Shown: positions 11,980 through 24,517 of the stretch, one piece after another
How positions within the stretch are numbered: the stretch's first letter is position 1
Layout: every line of letters starts with the position of its first letter
From: Pipra filicauda
Taxonomy: Eukaryota; Chordata; Aves; Passeriformes; Pipridae
NCBI RefSeq assembly: GCF_003945595.2
Contig: NW_024104520.1
Coordinates: 591,501 to 655,500, forward strand
Length of the DNA stretch: 64,000 nucleotides
Direction: 5' to 3'
Notes under the pieces: generated by a model
Databases searched by the model: none
The model's input: only the letters and a program-made list of their open reading frames with translations
Told to the model about the DNA's origin: nothing
Translations under genes and position numbers: made by a program

Positions 11980-12605
11980 AAAACGTTCCGAGATTGCCTT
12001 CCCTGGGCCGGGACCTCGGGGCTCGTACCCGGCCAGGCCGCTCCGCCCGCGGCCCCTTCGGGGCGCTGCGGGACAGAGGGCGCTCCCTGGGGCTGCGGGC
12101 ACCCCTCCTCGCCCATGCCGGGCAGGGCTCGCCCCACGCCCGGCAGGGCAGTCGGACCCCCGGGCCGCCCCGCCGGCGGGGCCCGCACGCCCCGCTCGCC
12201 TCACCCGCCCGGCCGAGCCGCGGCCCAGACGCACCTGCGGGACCGCTGGGGTGGGGAAGGGGCGCCGCCAGCGCTGTGCTCCGGCGGGGGGTCCCCGTGC
12301 CCAGGCCCCCCGCCAGCCCCCTCTGCCGGGCCGGGCATGGGCTCAGGCCGCGGGGCCGGGGGGCGGCGGGGCCGGAGCCGGAGCCGGAGGCAGCGGCGCC
12401 CGCTCCCGGCCGGGCGCCGAGCGGGGCCTGGCGGCCGTGCTCCATCCCCAGCGGGCAGGCCGAGCCCCTCACTCCCTCAGGATCCACCGGGAGGCACAAG
12501 CAGCCTGGCAACGGCTCGCCCGGGGCTGGGGAGGGGGAGTGTGTAACACACAGGTGTTTCCCGAGGTTTCCCTGAACGGACCTCTGCGAAAATCCACGTC
12601 GCAGG
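11980..12605 (-). promoter_or_regulatory. NSUN7: CpG island, probable NSUN7 promoter and untranslated first exon
   Basis: This stretch of about 600 bases is GC-rich and full of CpG in otherwise AT-rich surroundings. It contains several GC-box-like GGGCGG/CCGCCC sites and no TATA box that I can see. It lies 4 kb upstream of the NSUN7 start-codon exon. A good minus-strand donor, CCGCAG|gtgcgt, has its exon edge at 12235, and a second candidate, GG|gtgagg, is near 12205. Either could close the untranslated exon 1. Long open frames on both strands here are composition artefacts of GC-rich DNA. A divergent plus-strand transcript cannot be excluded. Confidence 0.82.
12371..12390 (+). repeat. GCCGGA hexamer, three tandem copies
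   Basis: GCCGGA occurs three times in tandem at 12371-12388 inside the CpG island, preceded by a GGGCGGCGGGG stretch. Confidence 0.85.
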
Positions 12606-12664
12606 AGCAAGAGGTGCTCCCACACTCCCCTTTGCAGCTTTGGTTTGGTTTAAAAATAACCAGA

Positions 12665-12712
12665 ACAAAGCAAAAAACAAACAAACAAAAAACCCAAACA
12701 AACAAAAAGCCC
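12665..12712 (+). repeat. CAAA-type simple repeat
   Basis: Degenerate CAAA/CAAAAA units lie directly beside the CpG island. Low-complexity DNA only. Confidence 0.8.
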
Positions 12713-15599
12713 AAATGGCATTAGTTCTTGCAAGCTCCATGACCACGTTTAAAGACAAATGTCACTGACATTCATATTTGTAACTCCATCGAAACCCCAC
12801 CAATTACAGGACTGGAAATCTCCCAAGCACGGCAATAGCCCCAGATAAGGTGCTGGGATTTCACTTGTGCTTGAAATTAGCTGCATGGTATTACCTTACA
12901 CCATAGTCTTGTAATGTTTTAGCTGTCTCAACCTCTACTTTTTGAGAGTTTGGAAGCATAATTGGAGCAGGCTTTAAAGTTGTTTCCAAAAATTTTATTT
13001 AAAAAAAAAAGGCCGTAATTGAAATTATGCCAATAATCAATGAACCATAACCTTGTCAGAAAGCTGCTTTTTCCCTATAAACTTTGTTCCTGTTACGTCA
13101 GTGCTGTCATGGACAATCTTTAAATTCTCCTGAAAAAGCAAAAACCCCTGTGATTCAGTTAAAATCTGTAATGACTTTTGGTGTGTCATTTCTCCAACAC
13201 AATCCTACCTAGGACCTCACAGAAGAATCTGTAGCAGAGCTGCACTAAAGCTAGGTGATCAAGGCTTTGGTCTAGGTTGGCTGCACACTTAGTAAAGCTC
13301 ATTATAAACCTTAGTACATATGTGCTTTTACAAATTGTGAGATTGCAGAGTTTTTGGGAACAAGCTGCATTGAAGTGCACAAATCAATGCTTGTTATTCC
13401 TGTGAAAAACTTGGGTGTTAGCCAGATCCCTTTCTGGTATCAATATTATCAGATATCTAAGCAAACCAAGCTGTGACTCTATGCAATTGTGTGCATCAGG
13501 ACTAGAAAATTTGGAGAGTTAAAAACAGTGCTTAGTTTGCTGATGGTACAAAGACACCTTTCTGGTCTGGACCTGCTACATGCTCCAGCGCGGCTGCTGC
13601 AATCGTGATGGCAGCAGTTAATAACAAAGTGAGCCAAATAGGCTGGGTAAACTTTGCATGTAGCAGTTCAAACAAATCTTGACTCTTTCCTGATGAAGTG
13701 GTGGAATACATGATTAATCGGTTATATGCATCAATAGGGTACAATGCTAGCTACAGTATAGATGGAAAGGAGTTTTTTATGCTGTTTATTTCGTTTTGTT
13801 CGAATAGATAAGGCAGCTCTTTTTAAAAGACAACTGGAAATTGCTGCCTAATGTCAATTTTGTTTCTGTGTACTACTTTTTCACCTTCACTTTGAAGTAG
13901 TTTATTTTGCTAAGAGTTCTGCTAAGAATTTTCAGTACCTGGAGCTATTTGGCTTTTGAAAGAAGGAAATATCTTTTAGCACCACCATCTCATTTCCTTT
14001 TTGTCTGTGACATTTTTAACTACTGTCCCCTCACCGAAAGCCCTCTTAAAACTCCTTAGACTTTTTAGCCTGTGTTCTTTTGAATCATGGAGGAGGTAAA
14101 AAAGAAGCAGTATTCTGTTTAATCTGGGCCCTTTCTTCATAGAGCATAGCATGCTCTGGAAGCTGAGCAATCTCATTACGGCTAATTTGGTGGGAGCTGA
14201 AGTGGCTCACTGAAGTGCACTGAACTGCAGCCTCAGCCCCGAAGTGGTGCATGAATGAACTGCTGACATAGTTAGAGTAGAACATTAAGAATAAAAGGTT
14301 GAATCTCATTTTTTTCCTGCACCAGTTGTAATACTTGAATGTGTTTGTTAGGCTAAGTCATGTCAAATTTGGTAAATTAATTTTACCAAAGTAAATGAGT
14401 AAATCAATTTTACTCATTGAAGGTAATAGAATAGAAAGCTGTTGGGCTTTTCTGTGTAAGCTAGTGGTTTAAACTATATCTAGTAGGGCTCAAGGATTGG
14501 ATATGGTAAAACCTGAACTTGGTAGCTCAAAGATGGTACAGTGCATTGAGTTGATACTTTTATGGGAATGAGATCTTGCTCCTGAGTGACCACTTTCCGC
14601 TCAGAACCCACCTGCCTATATTTAAAGCCAGGGCTCTTTTCTCCTTATGTACATAATTTATCTCATTTTTACCTGTTGTTTCACTGACCACTCGCTCTGT
14701 CTCATAAGGTCTTTCTGCCCTCATTTATACCGCTTCCCTCATTCTCACTACTATGAATACTTTCAGGAATTGGCAAACTATCATATCTCAGTGCTTCCTT
14801 CCCTGTCCAGGTTGTTGCTGAGAAAAGTCCTTATATTCTGAAATTACAATCCAATTATAATAAATTATGCAGAGGCAAAAAGACCAAAATTTGCCAAACC
14901 AGTAGTACCCACAAATACCTTACATGCTGATATTGTCCATGCTGATTTCTGAAACTCTGAATTTCTTGAAGAAATCAAGAAACACCAAATATTTGAATTT
15001 TTTCAAGTGAAGTGTCAAGTGCTGACAGGGTATAGTAATACCTAGGAGATCACTTCATATGAATTTCAATTCATCCAAGTCTTTCACATTGTAGAAGTTT
15101 TCATTACTCATTGAATCCACAGGAACTTGGGGTTACTGGCTTTTAAAGTTCTTCATAATGAAAGACCAGTAAATAATTTATCTAAAGCAAGGAAGAAGTC
15201 ATTAATATTACATATACCAGGATGTCATGTGTAACAGGTATGTCTGTATTTAGCACCACGCTGTTATTGGTAGCCATGGAACCTGATCCTGTGTGGTGTT
15301 GCTCTGTTTTGATACCTCTTTCAGACCAGATTAAATAGATGAGGAAGGGTGCCAGTTTTATTTGACACAACCCAGGTTGCAAAATTAATGTGTAAACAGA
15401 TCTATTATATAGCAACTTGGAGTTGGTAAGTGAACAAAGACTTCAACGGTTTTGTCCCTTTTAATACTTTGTGAGTAACTGTGGTTTAGGTGGAACTGAT
15501 AATAATTTTGTTGCAGAAATGTTTAAAAATTTGGTGGTTCAAAACTGATAGTCATTGTAATACCTTGTTTGACTCAAAAAAAAAAGTTGTCTTTTGTTC
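12713..15599. other. AT-rich intergenic DNA, nothing assigned
   Basis: No open frame over about 75 codons resembles a known protein. No repeat family, RNA gene or convincing splice-site pair was recognised. Confidence 0.5.
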
Positions 15600-15987
15600 A
15601 TGTCAACCCTTAACTAATTTACCCATGTTCAACTTCCCCCCCCCCCTTTCCCGCGCTCTGGTGGGACCGCCCTTGCGTGTTACCTTAACTTCTCTGTTTT
15701 TTTTACTCTCTCCTTCTTGTGCCGTGTTTTGGTTTCGTGTCCCTTTTCTGACATCTTCCCTTTTGGTACTCTTTGGTTCTGGTCAGTTTCTTTTGCCGAA
15801 GTGGAACTTTCCGTTCCTCGCAGCGGTTTTCCTTTCGTTCCCCGGCTCTGACTTTGGCCGTCTCCTCCCTTCCACGTTCCCGCCGTGCCCGCTACCCCCC
15901 CCGCTTCCTGGCCTCTCCTGTCCGCTGAACGGCCCCGGACAACGGCAAATCGTTGCTCAAACCCCCCTTCCTCCTTTGCTTTTCTAG
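15600..15987. other. CpG-containing, pyrimidine-rich, A-poor block of unknown origin
   Basis: This block of nearly 390 bases differs sharply from its AT-rich flanks. It opens with C11 (15636-15646) and TTTCCCGCGC, is strongly T+C rich on the plus strand and carries many CpG. Adenine is only about 3 to 6 per 60-base line in the centre. A second C-run (C8) is at 15895-15902. On the minus strand it is purine-rich and T-poor. A plus-strand open frame (15490-15987) covers it but looks like a composition effect. Candidates are a retroelement leader or LTR fragment, an orphan CpG island or promoter, or a retrocopy of a UTR. I saw no terminal repeats, primer-binding site or poly(A) tail. Confidence 0.55.
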
Positions 15988-18900
15988 TCTAGTTGCAAAT
16001 CCAGCAAGAAATGTAAGGAGTTCATTCAAAAAAACAATTTTTACATTTAGTTTTTCTAGATTTTTTAATTTTATTTTTACAGGTAATGGTTAAATGAGTC
16101 CCAAAATTTTTAATGGCTTCAGAATAACAAACAGTTCACTGGAAAGGTTGCCCAGATATGTTCTGTACTCAACAACTGAGTTTTTATTTAATTTTATCTC
16201 ATAACAATTACAAGAAATCTTGAATTAGGCTTTATAATAAGGAAAAAACAAGTTTGGTTTGATATGAAATGTTATAAATCTACCACATTCACTCTTCTGA
16301 CTATTTGTTTTACAGCTGGGAGGACCACGGCTGTAACTCAGAATAGCAGAGAGCAGCTAACAGGCTTGAGAGTAACAAATGCCCTGGTAGATAAGAGTGG
16401 GATAACTAAAGAATTATTTTAGCAATTTGAAGTGTGGAGGACAAGGGAAAGCTGATGATGAGGAAAGCTGAGGAAGAAGTCTGAAGATCAGACACCAGAA
16501 TAGTTGCTATTTATAAGATGGTAGGGGCTTGGAAAAGAAATAGAGGAATGTGAGCTGCTTCAGGGGTAACAGGAATAAGAGACAGAGGAAACAGAGACAA
16601 AATTTCTAGCCAAAGGTTATCAGAGAAGGAGCAGAGCAGAATAGGGGGAGTTTTCAGTCATACAGAAGCAAGGTAAAATGGCCATCATTGCATCACTAAT
16701 TAACATTTTTGACAGTCATGACCTTAGTATTACAAGTCTTTTGTAAAAGCACAGCAGTCTGAGTATTAATAAAGCATTCCTCTTCAGTTTCATTGGTGTA
16801 TAGGTTATGTAAATGCATTTCGATTGTTTATTTACCAAGAATATGCAAAGCTGAATTCCTTAATTATGATGGTTATGACCTCTAGCTAATATAGTAATCA
16901 TTGCTGCTAACATTAAGATTCAAAAATGATTTTCTGTTCACAAATACTTTTCACAGACAGACAGGCAGAAATTCCTGTTGATATACATGGACAATTATAA
17001 AAATAATGTTTTTTAGCAAATCTAGAGTTTGACATATCCGTACGAAAAAAAACCCAAAACATTTCAGATGATCTTAAAATAAATAGAGATATGTTTATAA
17101 TATTATTCTTTGAAGTTAAGAACAGGAGAGTAAATACCAGTACAAATATTTCCCTGTGTAATCTAGTTACAGTGATATGTAAGGATTTAACATATAAGTC
17201 ACCTCAGTTGCCAAAGTTTATAGTTCACCAAAAAAACCCAAAAGTACTGCATACATTCCATAGAAACCATTTGTGCAAGACAGTGTTTATTTATTCAAAT
17301 ACTACTAAAATTGCAAAGGTGTCTGCCAGGAAGATAAAGCAGATACATTACAGAGAAGTAAAGCACAGTCAGATAATTTGACACCAAAAAGCAGTAGCTT
17401 TGTGGTTTGGCAAGGTGTAAGATAAAATGTTCTTTCACTTGTCAGGGACAACATGTTCAGGTTTTAGTGACATAAACAGCTCCTTTAATTTTCATCTTGT
17501 ATATAGGTAAGCACACTTATACAGAATGGAGAGCCCTGAAGCTATAAATGCATAATGAACCAAACCTCAGAATATTTGTTCATGTCCCTACAGTTGCAAA
17601 ATAGAATTATAACCTGCCTTGTTAGTACATATTTTGTGGAACAAGTGTAAAGTGTTTCTCAACACTTTTGCTGTCTGTTTTCCGCCTTTCTCCTATAACT
17701 TAGGTTCAGAAACAATCTGAATGTCTAGAACTTGAGCAGATGTGAAGAAATGAGACCCTTCTTCTCCAGCGCCCCTGCACAGGTAACACTAGACACCAGG
17801 ACAGAATTAGGCTCCTGGGGCCCTATCAGAATTCCCTCTCACCACCTGCATCCACTGAGCTAAATTTAAATACTCCTACTGAGTTCAGTGATACAGGATC
17901 AGCCTTTGTTGCCCCATGCCTCTGCCAAGGTAATATCCACCTGTGGTGTCAGTTTTGAGTCCTTAGTTCATTATACCGATTGTTCCAAATTACTTCCATT
18001 CCATTCACAAGGAAATGGCAAGTATCCAGTTCTGTGGGAGGACGGGTGTTGTAGGGTTGTGCCTGTTGCCTCCCCCACTCTGGCACTCCACTCTGTTGCT
18101 GATACCCCTCTTACTATGATGACAGTTTTAGTTAAAGAGACCACAAATCTGTGCCTGCTAGTTGTACCTCAAATCCAAATTCACTGCTGCCCGTGTCTCT
18201 CCTCTGGAGTCTAACCTTGGCATACTGCCAACCATTTTAAGACTCAAAATTAACTTAATTCAGCCCTATTCACAAGATCAATGAGTTCCCTCTCAAATAT
18301 ATTTTATGTGAAGCAGATTTGTGAAAAATGTTTCTTAAGCAGTGCAATTTCAACACAGCTATTGTGGCAGTGCAAATGCATCACCAAATCATCGGCTGGG
18401 GATGAGGTTGCTTGATCTATTATGCAGTCACAGCAATAAGAAACACACTGTGCTCCTATTTATTCATTTTACCATTTGCAACTCACCTGATAAGTGTGTT
18501 TGCATGAAGTTGTCCATTTTTCCCTTTGGAATACTTTGTCGCAATTTTCCAACAATAATGACAAAATAGTCTGTTAATAACATGAATTGACAAGTTTCTT
18601 AGTAAGACCATTGTGTTCTCACCAATACCTAGCAAACAGAGATAATGAAAAGGCATGTTCTTAGTCCTGGTAAGTCACAGTTGTATTTTCACGTTCTTGA
18701 ACAAGCAGAAATGAGACAGTCCTCCCAACCAGAGATTAAAAGAGTTTAATTCACTCAACAAGCAGAGGCAACATAAGAGTATTCATCAAAGCCAGGAGGA
18801 TAAAGAGGAGACACAGTAGTTTTGAACTGCATTTAGTGTTCCAGTGTTTTGCTGAAGTTAAATATTGTTTAGGACATAACCTGAAATAAGAAGCAAGTTG

Positions 18901-20717
18901 TCATTGTTTGCCTCCTGACACATCTTAGTGGCTTTTTTTTAGACCTTTCATCTGTAGAACAGGTAACCTGCACACCTCGATGATTTTTAAGCTTGTCTTT
19001 TTGTTGTGTAATAGGACGCTGCTAGTGCTTGGAGCCTGTCCTTTCCTCTCTTTGTGTTCCTCACTGTAAACCCAGTTTCTTTCAGGGAGTGAAGAACAGC
19101 AGTGACCTGTTATAAAGTCTGGCACTTCACTAGCCTGTATCCTGCAGTGTTTAAGTACTTTAAAAAATGGGGCAGGCTTTAGAAAACAGCCTTCCAACTG
19201 ATTTCATGCGTCTAATAATAACCTCTTAGGCAAGGAACAGTGCATGTGCCTCACGCAAGTGATCATACTGTCAAAGTAGACAGAGACATACAAGCTACAA
19301 GCTCAGAAAAACAGTTTTTTACAGGCTGTGGATAGGTTTTTGTTCTTTCCATCCTGGACAAAGGCATCAATTCAATATTGGGATGGCCATCATGGAGCGA
19401 AGAAGACAATTTTCTTCCCTGTGATTTTAGCATAAAAGGACTTAGGCAACTCTCACTATTCTCATTGAGGACTGGCCTGAGTATTTCTTGCACGTGATTT
19501 CATGGCTTATTTGCTTTTGTGCATTACTCAGTGGATGTTGGTGATAAGGTTGCACTTTCTGAGTGGTTAAATTTGTTAACATTAGTAGCTAGAGATATGG
19601 AATGCTGTGCACTACTGTGATCATTTTAGGTCTCCAAGCAAAACTTTCCTGAACAGAAATAGCAGTGTGCTTATCTGTCCTAAATCAAAACAGCCATTAG
19701 GCTTCCACTTAAAATTTCACTGATTCTACATCTGTATGCTAGTTTGGTCCAAGCCAAAGAACACTGTGTACATTAGCATTTCACAACTTAGTAATCATTC
19801 TCAAACATTATAGGTTTCTGTAGAGACTGTTGGAATTAGATGAGTTGCTTTTCATAGGAGAAAAAACTATTCTATTCAAAATACTAACAGAGAACTAACA
19901 AGAAAATATTAAAAAAAGAATGAGAAAAAAAAGATTGAGAGTATATTCCCATTTATCATAATCTCCTTTTTCCAAAGCTTGACATATATTAAATTTTTTG
20001 TGAAGCACTCATTGTGCTATGCTAGCAAAGGATGTCATAACATTAACATGCAAAATGACATAGAATGTTCTTGCTACTCAGTTCTTTCACTTGTTAAAAC
20101 CTTCAGTGATACTATCAATCATTGTAGAAGCACTGCAGGGACCTGAGTTTTCATCTTGTTACATAGGTGAATGAAACATTAATTGTTTGGTATCAGTGTA
20201 TTATTTGGCAGTTTGAAGATTTTGTTTTTCCTGACAGCAGTTTATGTGGGCTTCTGAGTTTCCCTTGTTCTGTAGAAGTATCAGTGAGAGGAAAATAAAG
20301 AGATGCAAGTCTAGGCAACCTTTTTCTTTCCTGAAACAAGAGCTCAAATAGGTTTATATTTAAGTTACAGAAAGAGTCCTCATTTATTTAATATTTCTTT
20401 TCTAATTTATTAAATCCCTCTCTTGTTCATTCAGATCAACTCCACTGGGATTCAGCAGTGTGTTATTGATCATAGCAAGCCCTGGACAGACAAAAAACAG
20501 CTCACACAGTTTCAGTTAAAAATGTCTCTGTTACATGGAATTGCATCTTTTCCTTATTTATGGCAATTCAGGTGACCGGCAGTTAGAAACACTAATGAAG
20601 GTTGCTAGAACAAATGAAAAGTATTTTACTTTTGCCTGAAGATATTCATGCAGCAGATTCATGTCACTTAATTAGCCACTTAAATGACATGAGGTATACC
20701 AGTAAGAATGAGAAATA
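15988..20717. other. Intergenic DNA, nothing assigned
   Basis: The region is AT-rich, with a purine-rich stretch at about 16.32-16.67 kb. The open frames (96-108 codons at most) match no family I know. No RNA gene or transposon was recognised. Confidence 0.45.
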
Positions 20718-20777
20718 ATATCACTGATTCCAGTGATATCACTAATCACTAGAAATATCACTAATTTTAGTGATATT
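20718..20777. repeat. Two consecutive perfect hairpins built on TATCACT
   Basis: Hairpin 1 spans 20718-20739: ATATCACTG, loop ATTC, CAGTGATAT, with nine-base perfect arms. Hairpin 2 spans 20754-20777: AATATCACTA, loop ATTT, TAGTGATATT, with ten-base perfect arms. The 14-base spacer repeats the CACTA/CACT core. The two units are diverged copies of one palindrome. Confidence 0.85.
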
Positions 20778-22084
20778 CCAGTGATGAACCTGAACATTGT
20801 CTTTTGAACATTGTCGTCTTCTTACTCATAAGAAGCCTTCCAGATTTAATCTGTTTCAAGTTCACAGAATGAAGTTCAACGACCCATTTAGAGCAAAAAT
20901 CTCATACTCTTTTTACAGCTCAGCAGTAACCCCTGATATGAAAGCTCCCACGATGTGTGGAAAGGACATTTGTGGGATAGGGGATACTCTCCTCATCTAA
21001 AAGATTTGTAGTAGTGAGCTGTGTTATAACTTCACTGCAGCCAATAGCGTAGTTAATAATAGTTAAAACCTGATCTGATTCTGGTGCTGAATTTCCTATG
21101 GTTCTGCTACTTCCTGGCAGTGTTCAAACTCTTTCAGTTTACCTTGCAGAACTCAGGCCACAGTTGCATCCTGATACCAAAATTGAACCATTTGTAAATC
21201 GAAATATACTGCCTTCTATTTCTTATCATGGAAAGAAATTCCAGAGGAGGAACAATACTCATAAACTGAACTTTGCCAGAATGTTTTTTTATTAAACATT
21301 ACAATAAAAGTCTGTAACACTACACTGAATTTACCATACCAAGCATGTATATAAATTCAATAGAAGACATTGTCAATTTGGCAGTGTTTCATCAGACAGC
21401 TTAGTTATCTGATTGCATTAATGCTACATATCCCAACTTTCCTTGTTCTGGTTATATCTCTCCCTGTTGGAATCCAAGCCCTGGAGTCAAATTAGAAAAT
21501 TTCTCTACTCTTTGAAATTGTTGGATCAAAGAAATGAGTGACATCTCTGATCTCTGAGAATAGAAAAGCACACGCTTTGGTAAGATCTTGCTCACTGTTA
21601 AGAAATCATGACTGGAGACATAACACATGGTTAAAACAGAGTTAGGGCCAAAACCATGAAGTCCAGAGCTCAAATCTCATCTGCAACTGACCTAATGTGA
21701 TTCCTGGTGTTAGTGTTCAGATTCAGTCCCACACTGAAAACTGCAGATCCAACTTTCCTGTGTTTGGAACATGATGTTTAAATATGATAAAAATCACTAA
21801 ACTTCTCTCTAGCTAAACTTAAATTAACCAGAGCTTTTCTGAGCCTCTCATGCCAATCTACTTTTTTTTTTGCTGGGTTCCTCATCCATTGCCATCACTT
21901 CAAATGAAAAAATACTGCCTTTAATCAAATGAAACAGCGTCATTAGCTGGTTCAGAAAACTCCTCAGGCATTAAGGAGATGCTGTGAAGCCAGGTGCTCT
22001 CTGTTAACTGTTACATTCAGACTGCTGGGAGAAAAGTGATTATCTGCAGCGTAGTGCATCCCAAAATGCAAACAGTAAATCAGT
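20778..22084. other. Intergenic DNA, nothing assigned
   Basis: Only short unremarkable open frames are present. No repeat was recognised. Confidence 0.4.
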
Positions 22085-22275
22085 CCCCGTACGTCTGGGC
22101 ATGCTGGAGCTGCCATTAACTGGGACGCAGACGGGGAGCTGTAACCCGTGTAAGAGATGCCCTCCACTGCCCTCGGGAGCGCCCGTGGGCCGGAGGCGCC
22201 TGTGCCCGGCTCGGCATTGCCACCTCCCGGCCCAGCCCCGGCACTCTGGCCCGAGATTCTGCTGGAACACCAGCC
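22085..22275. promoter_or_regulatory. Small CpG-rich patch in AT-rich DNA
   Basis: About 190 bases are GC-rich with roughly 15 CpG, centred on 22170-22240. The flanks are AT-rich. Overlapping open frames on both strands (60-159 codons) are typical of GC-rich DNA and match nothing known to me. It could be a distal regulatory element, the promoter of an unannotated RNA, or an old GC-rich insertion. Confidence 0.35.
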
Positions 22276-24504
22276 CCTCTTCGTTTCCAAACAGCTGAGA
22301 GCTGTCACAGGCACTTCGAGCTTCCCAGTAGTGCTGCAGGGAGTTTTTTGCTTTACTCTGGCCCTGTAGGGAAGCCTGGATAGCAAGAAAAGATGGGGCA
22401 CAATGGCACTGGGGATCATTGCGTGGAAACCCGTGTGCGACAATATAAAGGTGCTTTCATATATGTGACGTGTGTGGATTGATGTATGACACTGCAGGTC
22501 ATCACTGTGTTTTCAAGTTCTAGGCTAGGCTGAGGACCTGTTGTTGCACCAGGGATGTCTTTACCCATACACCTCATTGGCACTACATTGGCACAGCACT
22601 GGCTGACTTCTGGTCAAAGTTCAGTATTTCTGTACTAGCACACTGAACAAATGAGCAGTGGCCTAAAGCCTCGCTTTCCTTGCCCATTCTCCATTTATCT
22701 CACCTTTCTGTATAACCAAGAGTTTGTAAGGACATGTGATGTTTCTTCATCGCAGAGTAAAGCTAGGCTTAAGACATACATTCATTTAGCAGATGAGTTA
22801 GAGCTAATGCCTTCTTACCACACCTCTTATCCTAGGATTTGTTATTACCTCTGTGCCAGATATCACTGGTGGAATGGCACTCCTCAACCACGTCAGTGCA
22901 AAGTCCGATGGCTTAACTTAGGCTGTTGCGCAAGGCGGTTCAAGCTAAGCTGCCGTGTATTGCATGGACTATAGAAAATGCCCATATATTTTCTTCCATC
23001 AGCAAAACTGAGAGGGGCTCACATTCAGAGGGTAGCAGACAGCTGGGAGGCTGTAGCATTGTGAATCTCTGATATTTTTTCTGTGAATATTTTGTCTGGG
23101 ACTTCTACCATCCATTTCACTGGGCACTTTTAACAAAAGTGTACTTAGAACTTGGTCTTATTATAGTGCGGTGAAAGACTCATACTTTCATTTAAGTATT
23201 CCTCAACTTGCTGGGTATGAAACATTTTAACATTAAATTTAGAAAATGCACCCTCCCCTTACAGTTTTAAAGATTCTATTTAAGTCTCAGCAGTACATCA
23301 AAACATTCATGTGTTGACTAGTTAATAAATACAACAAAACTAGAAGAAAATATTATATAGTTAACATTATGTAGCTTTTCATCTGTGGGATGAATATGCC
23401 CACCTATACAGCAGTCAAGAAACCATTTTAATTAGAACTTAAATTAGACTTTTTAGACCTGTGAAGAAGAAGACGGCAAAAATAGGCCAAAAGATACCAC
23501 CAACTGCAGAGAAACTCATCATGCACCACCAATGTCCTAGCAAAACCAAAAATGTTCTCTAGCATGACCACAATGTAGAAAGAAAGCGTTGCAAGCTCTA
23601 GCATAGAAAGAGTGCTTATGTGAGGGCTTCAGATTAGCAGGCATGAAGAGTGTTTCTACATATTTGAACATCTCAAGAAGACATATAAGACAGAGGAAAA
23701 CCTGAACTTTCAGCAGCATTTTAGATTTCCTGCATCAGTAACTTTATGCACAGTTTTCCAAAGGAAAAATTTGATGAAAATTTTGTAAGATCTTATAGCA
23801 AAGCTAAGGCTAGTTTTTGGATGCTTTTTTCCTCTGGGTAAATGGTACATGTCAGTCTTCAGGACTGGCAGCTCAGCACTTTCACCACCTTTCCATGAAG
23901 ATAAATTAAAATGTTAAAAAAAAAGCCCATGTTTATGCTGTTTCTGAAATAGAGCAGAAATCACAGTGCTAATTGAGAGGCAAACTCCTCACACGTTGTT
24001 TTTTTCTATATGCAGGTCATGAACTGAAATTTAACTAGATTCAAAGAGCTGACTGGATAAAAGGGACAACATTTGGGGTCCCACAGATCATGGCAACAAT
24101 TATTGTGAGGTCAATAGCTGTAATATGGATACTGACTTTTGAGTTATTTTTTCAATTAGTCATCTGAGTGATATGAAACTAAATGTCTGGGCTGGTACTG
24201 ACTAATGTGTGTATCACCGTAATTATCAGGGCATTTTGGCATATTTTTTCTTGCTATAGGATCGTCTCAGAGTCAAGCATGCAAGCCAGAAGGCAACATC
24301 TTTCCTTCCATGAAGACTACTGGCATATAACTGCACTATTTTAGTTCTGCATTATGGCTGGAGATGTTTTCAGACTTTTCTCTTTATTGAACGATGAAAC
24401 GCTTCATTCAATTCAGGAAAATGACCGATCTTGGCGATTGCTTACAGCACAGAGAGCAAGCAGCCACTCATCCTTTTTTTTTCCCCTGCAACTCTGCTGC
24501 TCGT
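22276..24504. other. Intergenic DNA, nothing assigned
   Basis: A 107-codon plus-strand open frame at 22651-22974 has no recognisable domain. No repeat was recognised. Confidence 0.4.
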
Positions 24505-24517
24505 CCAGCAGGGGGAG
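24505..24517 (+). promoter_or_regulatory. CTCF-like motif CCAGCAGGGGGAG
   Basis: The 13 bases match the vertebrate CTCF core (CCASYAGRKGGCR) except for A in place of C at position 12. A single motif match in 64 kb is weak evidence of binding. Confidence 0.3.

Noticed and set aside
11872..12758. Several long overlapping open frames on both strands (up to 252 codons) rich in Pro, Ala, Gly and Arg
   Set aside because: They coincide with the CpG island, occur in many frames at once and have no recognisable domain. GC-rich DNA lacks stop codons by composition.
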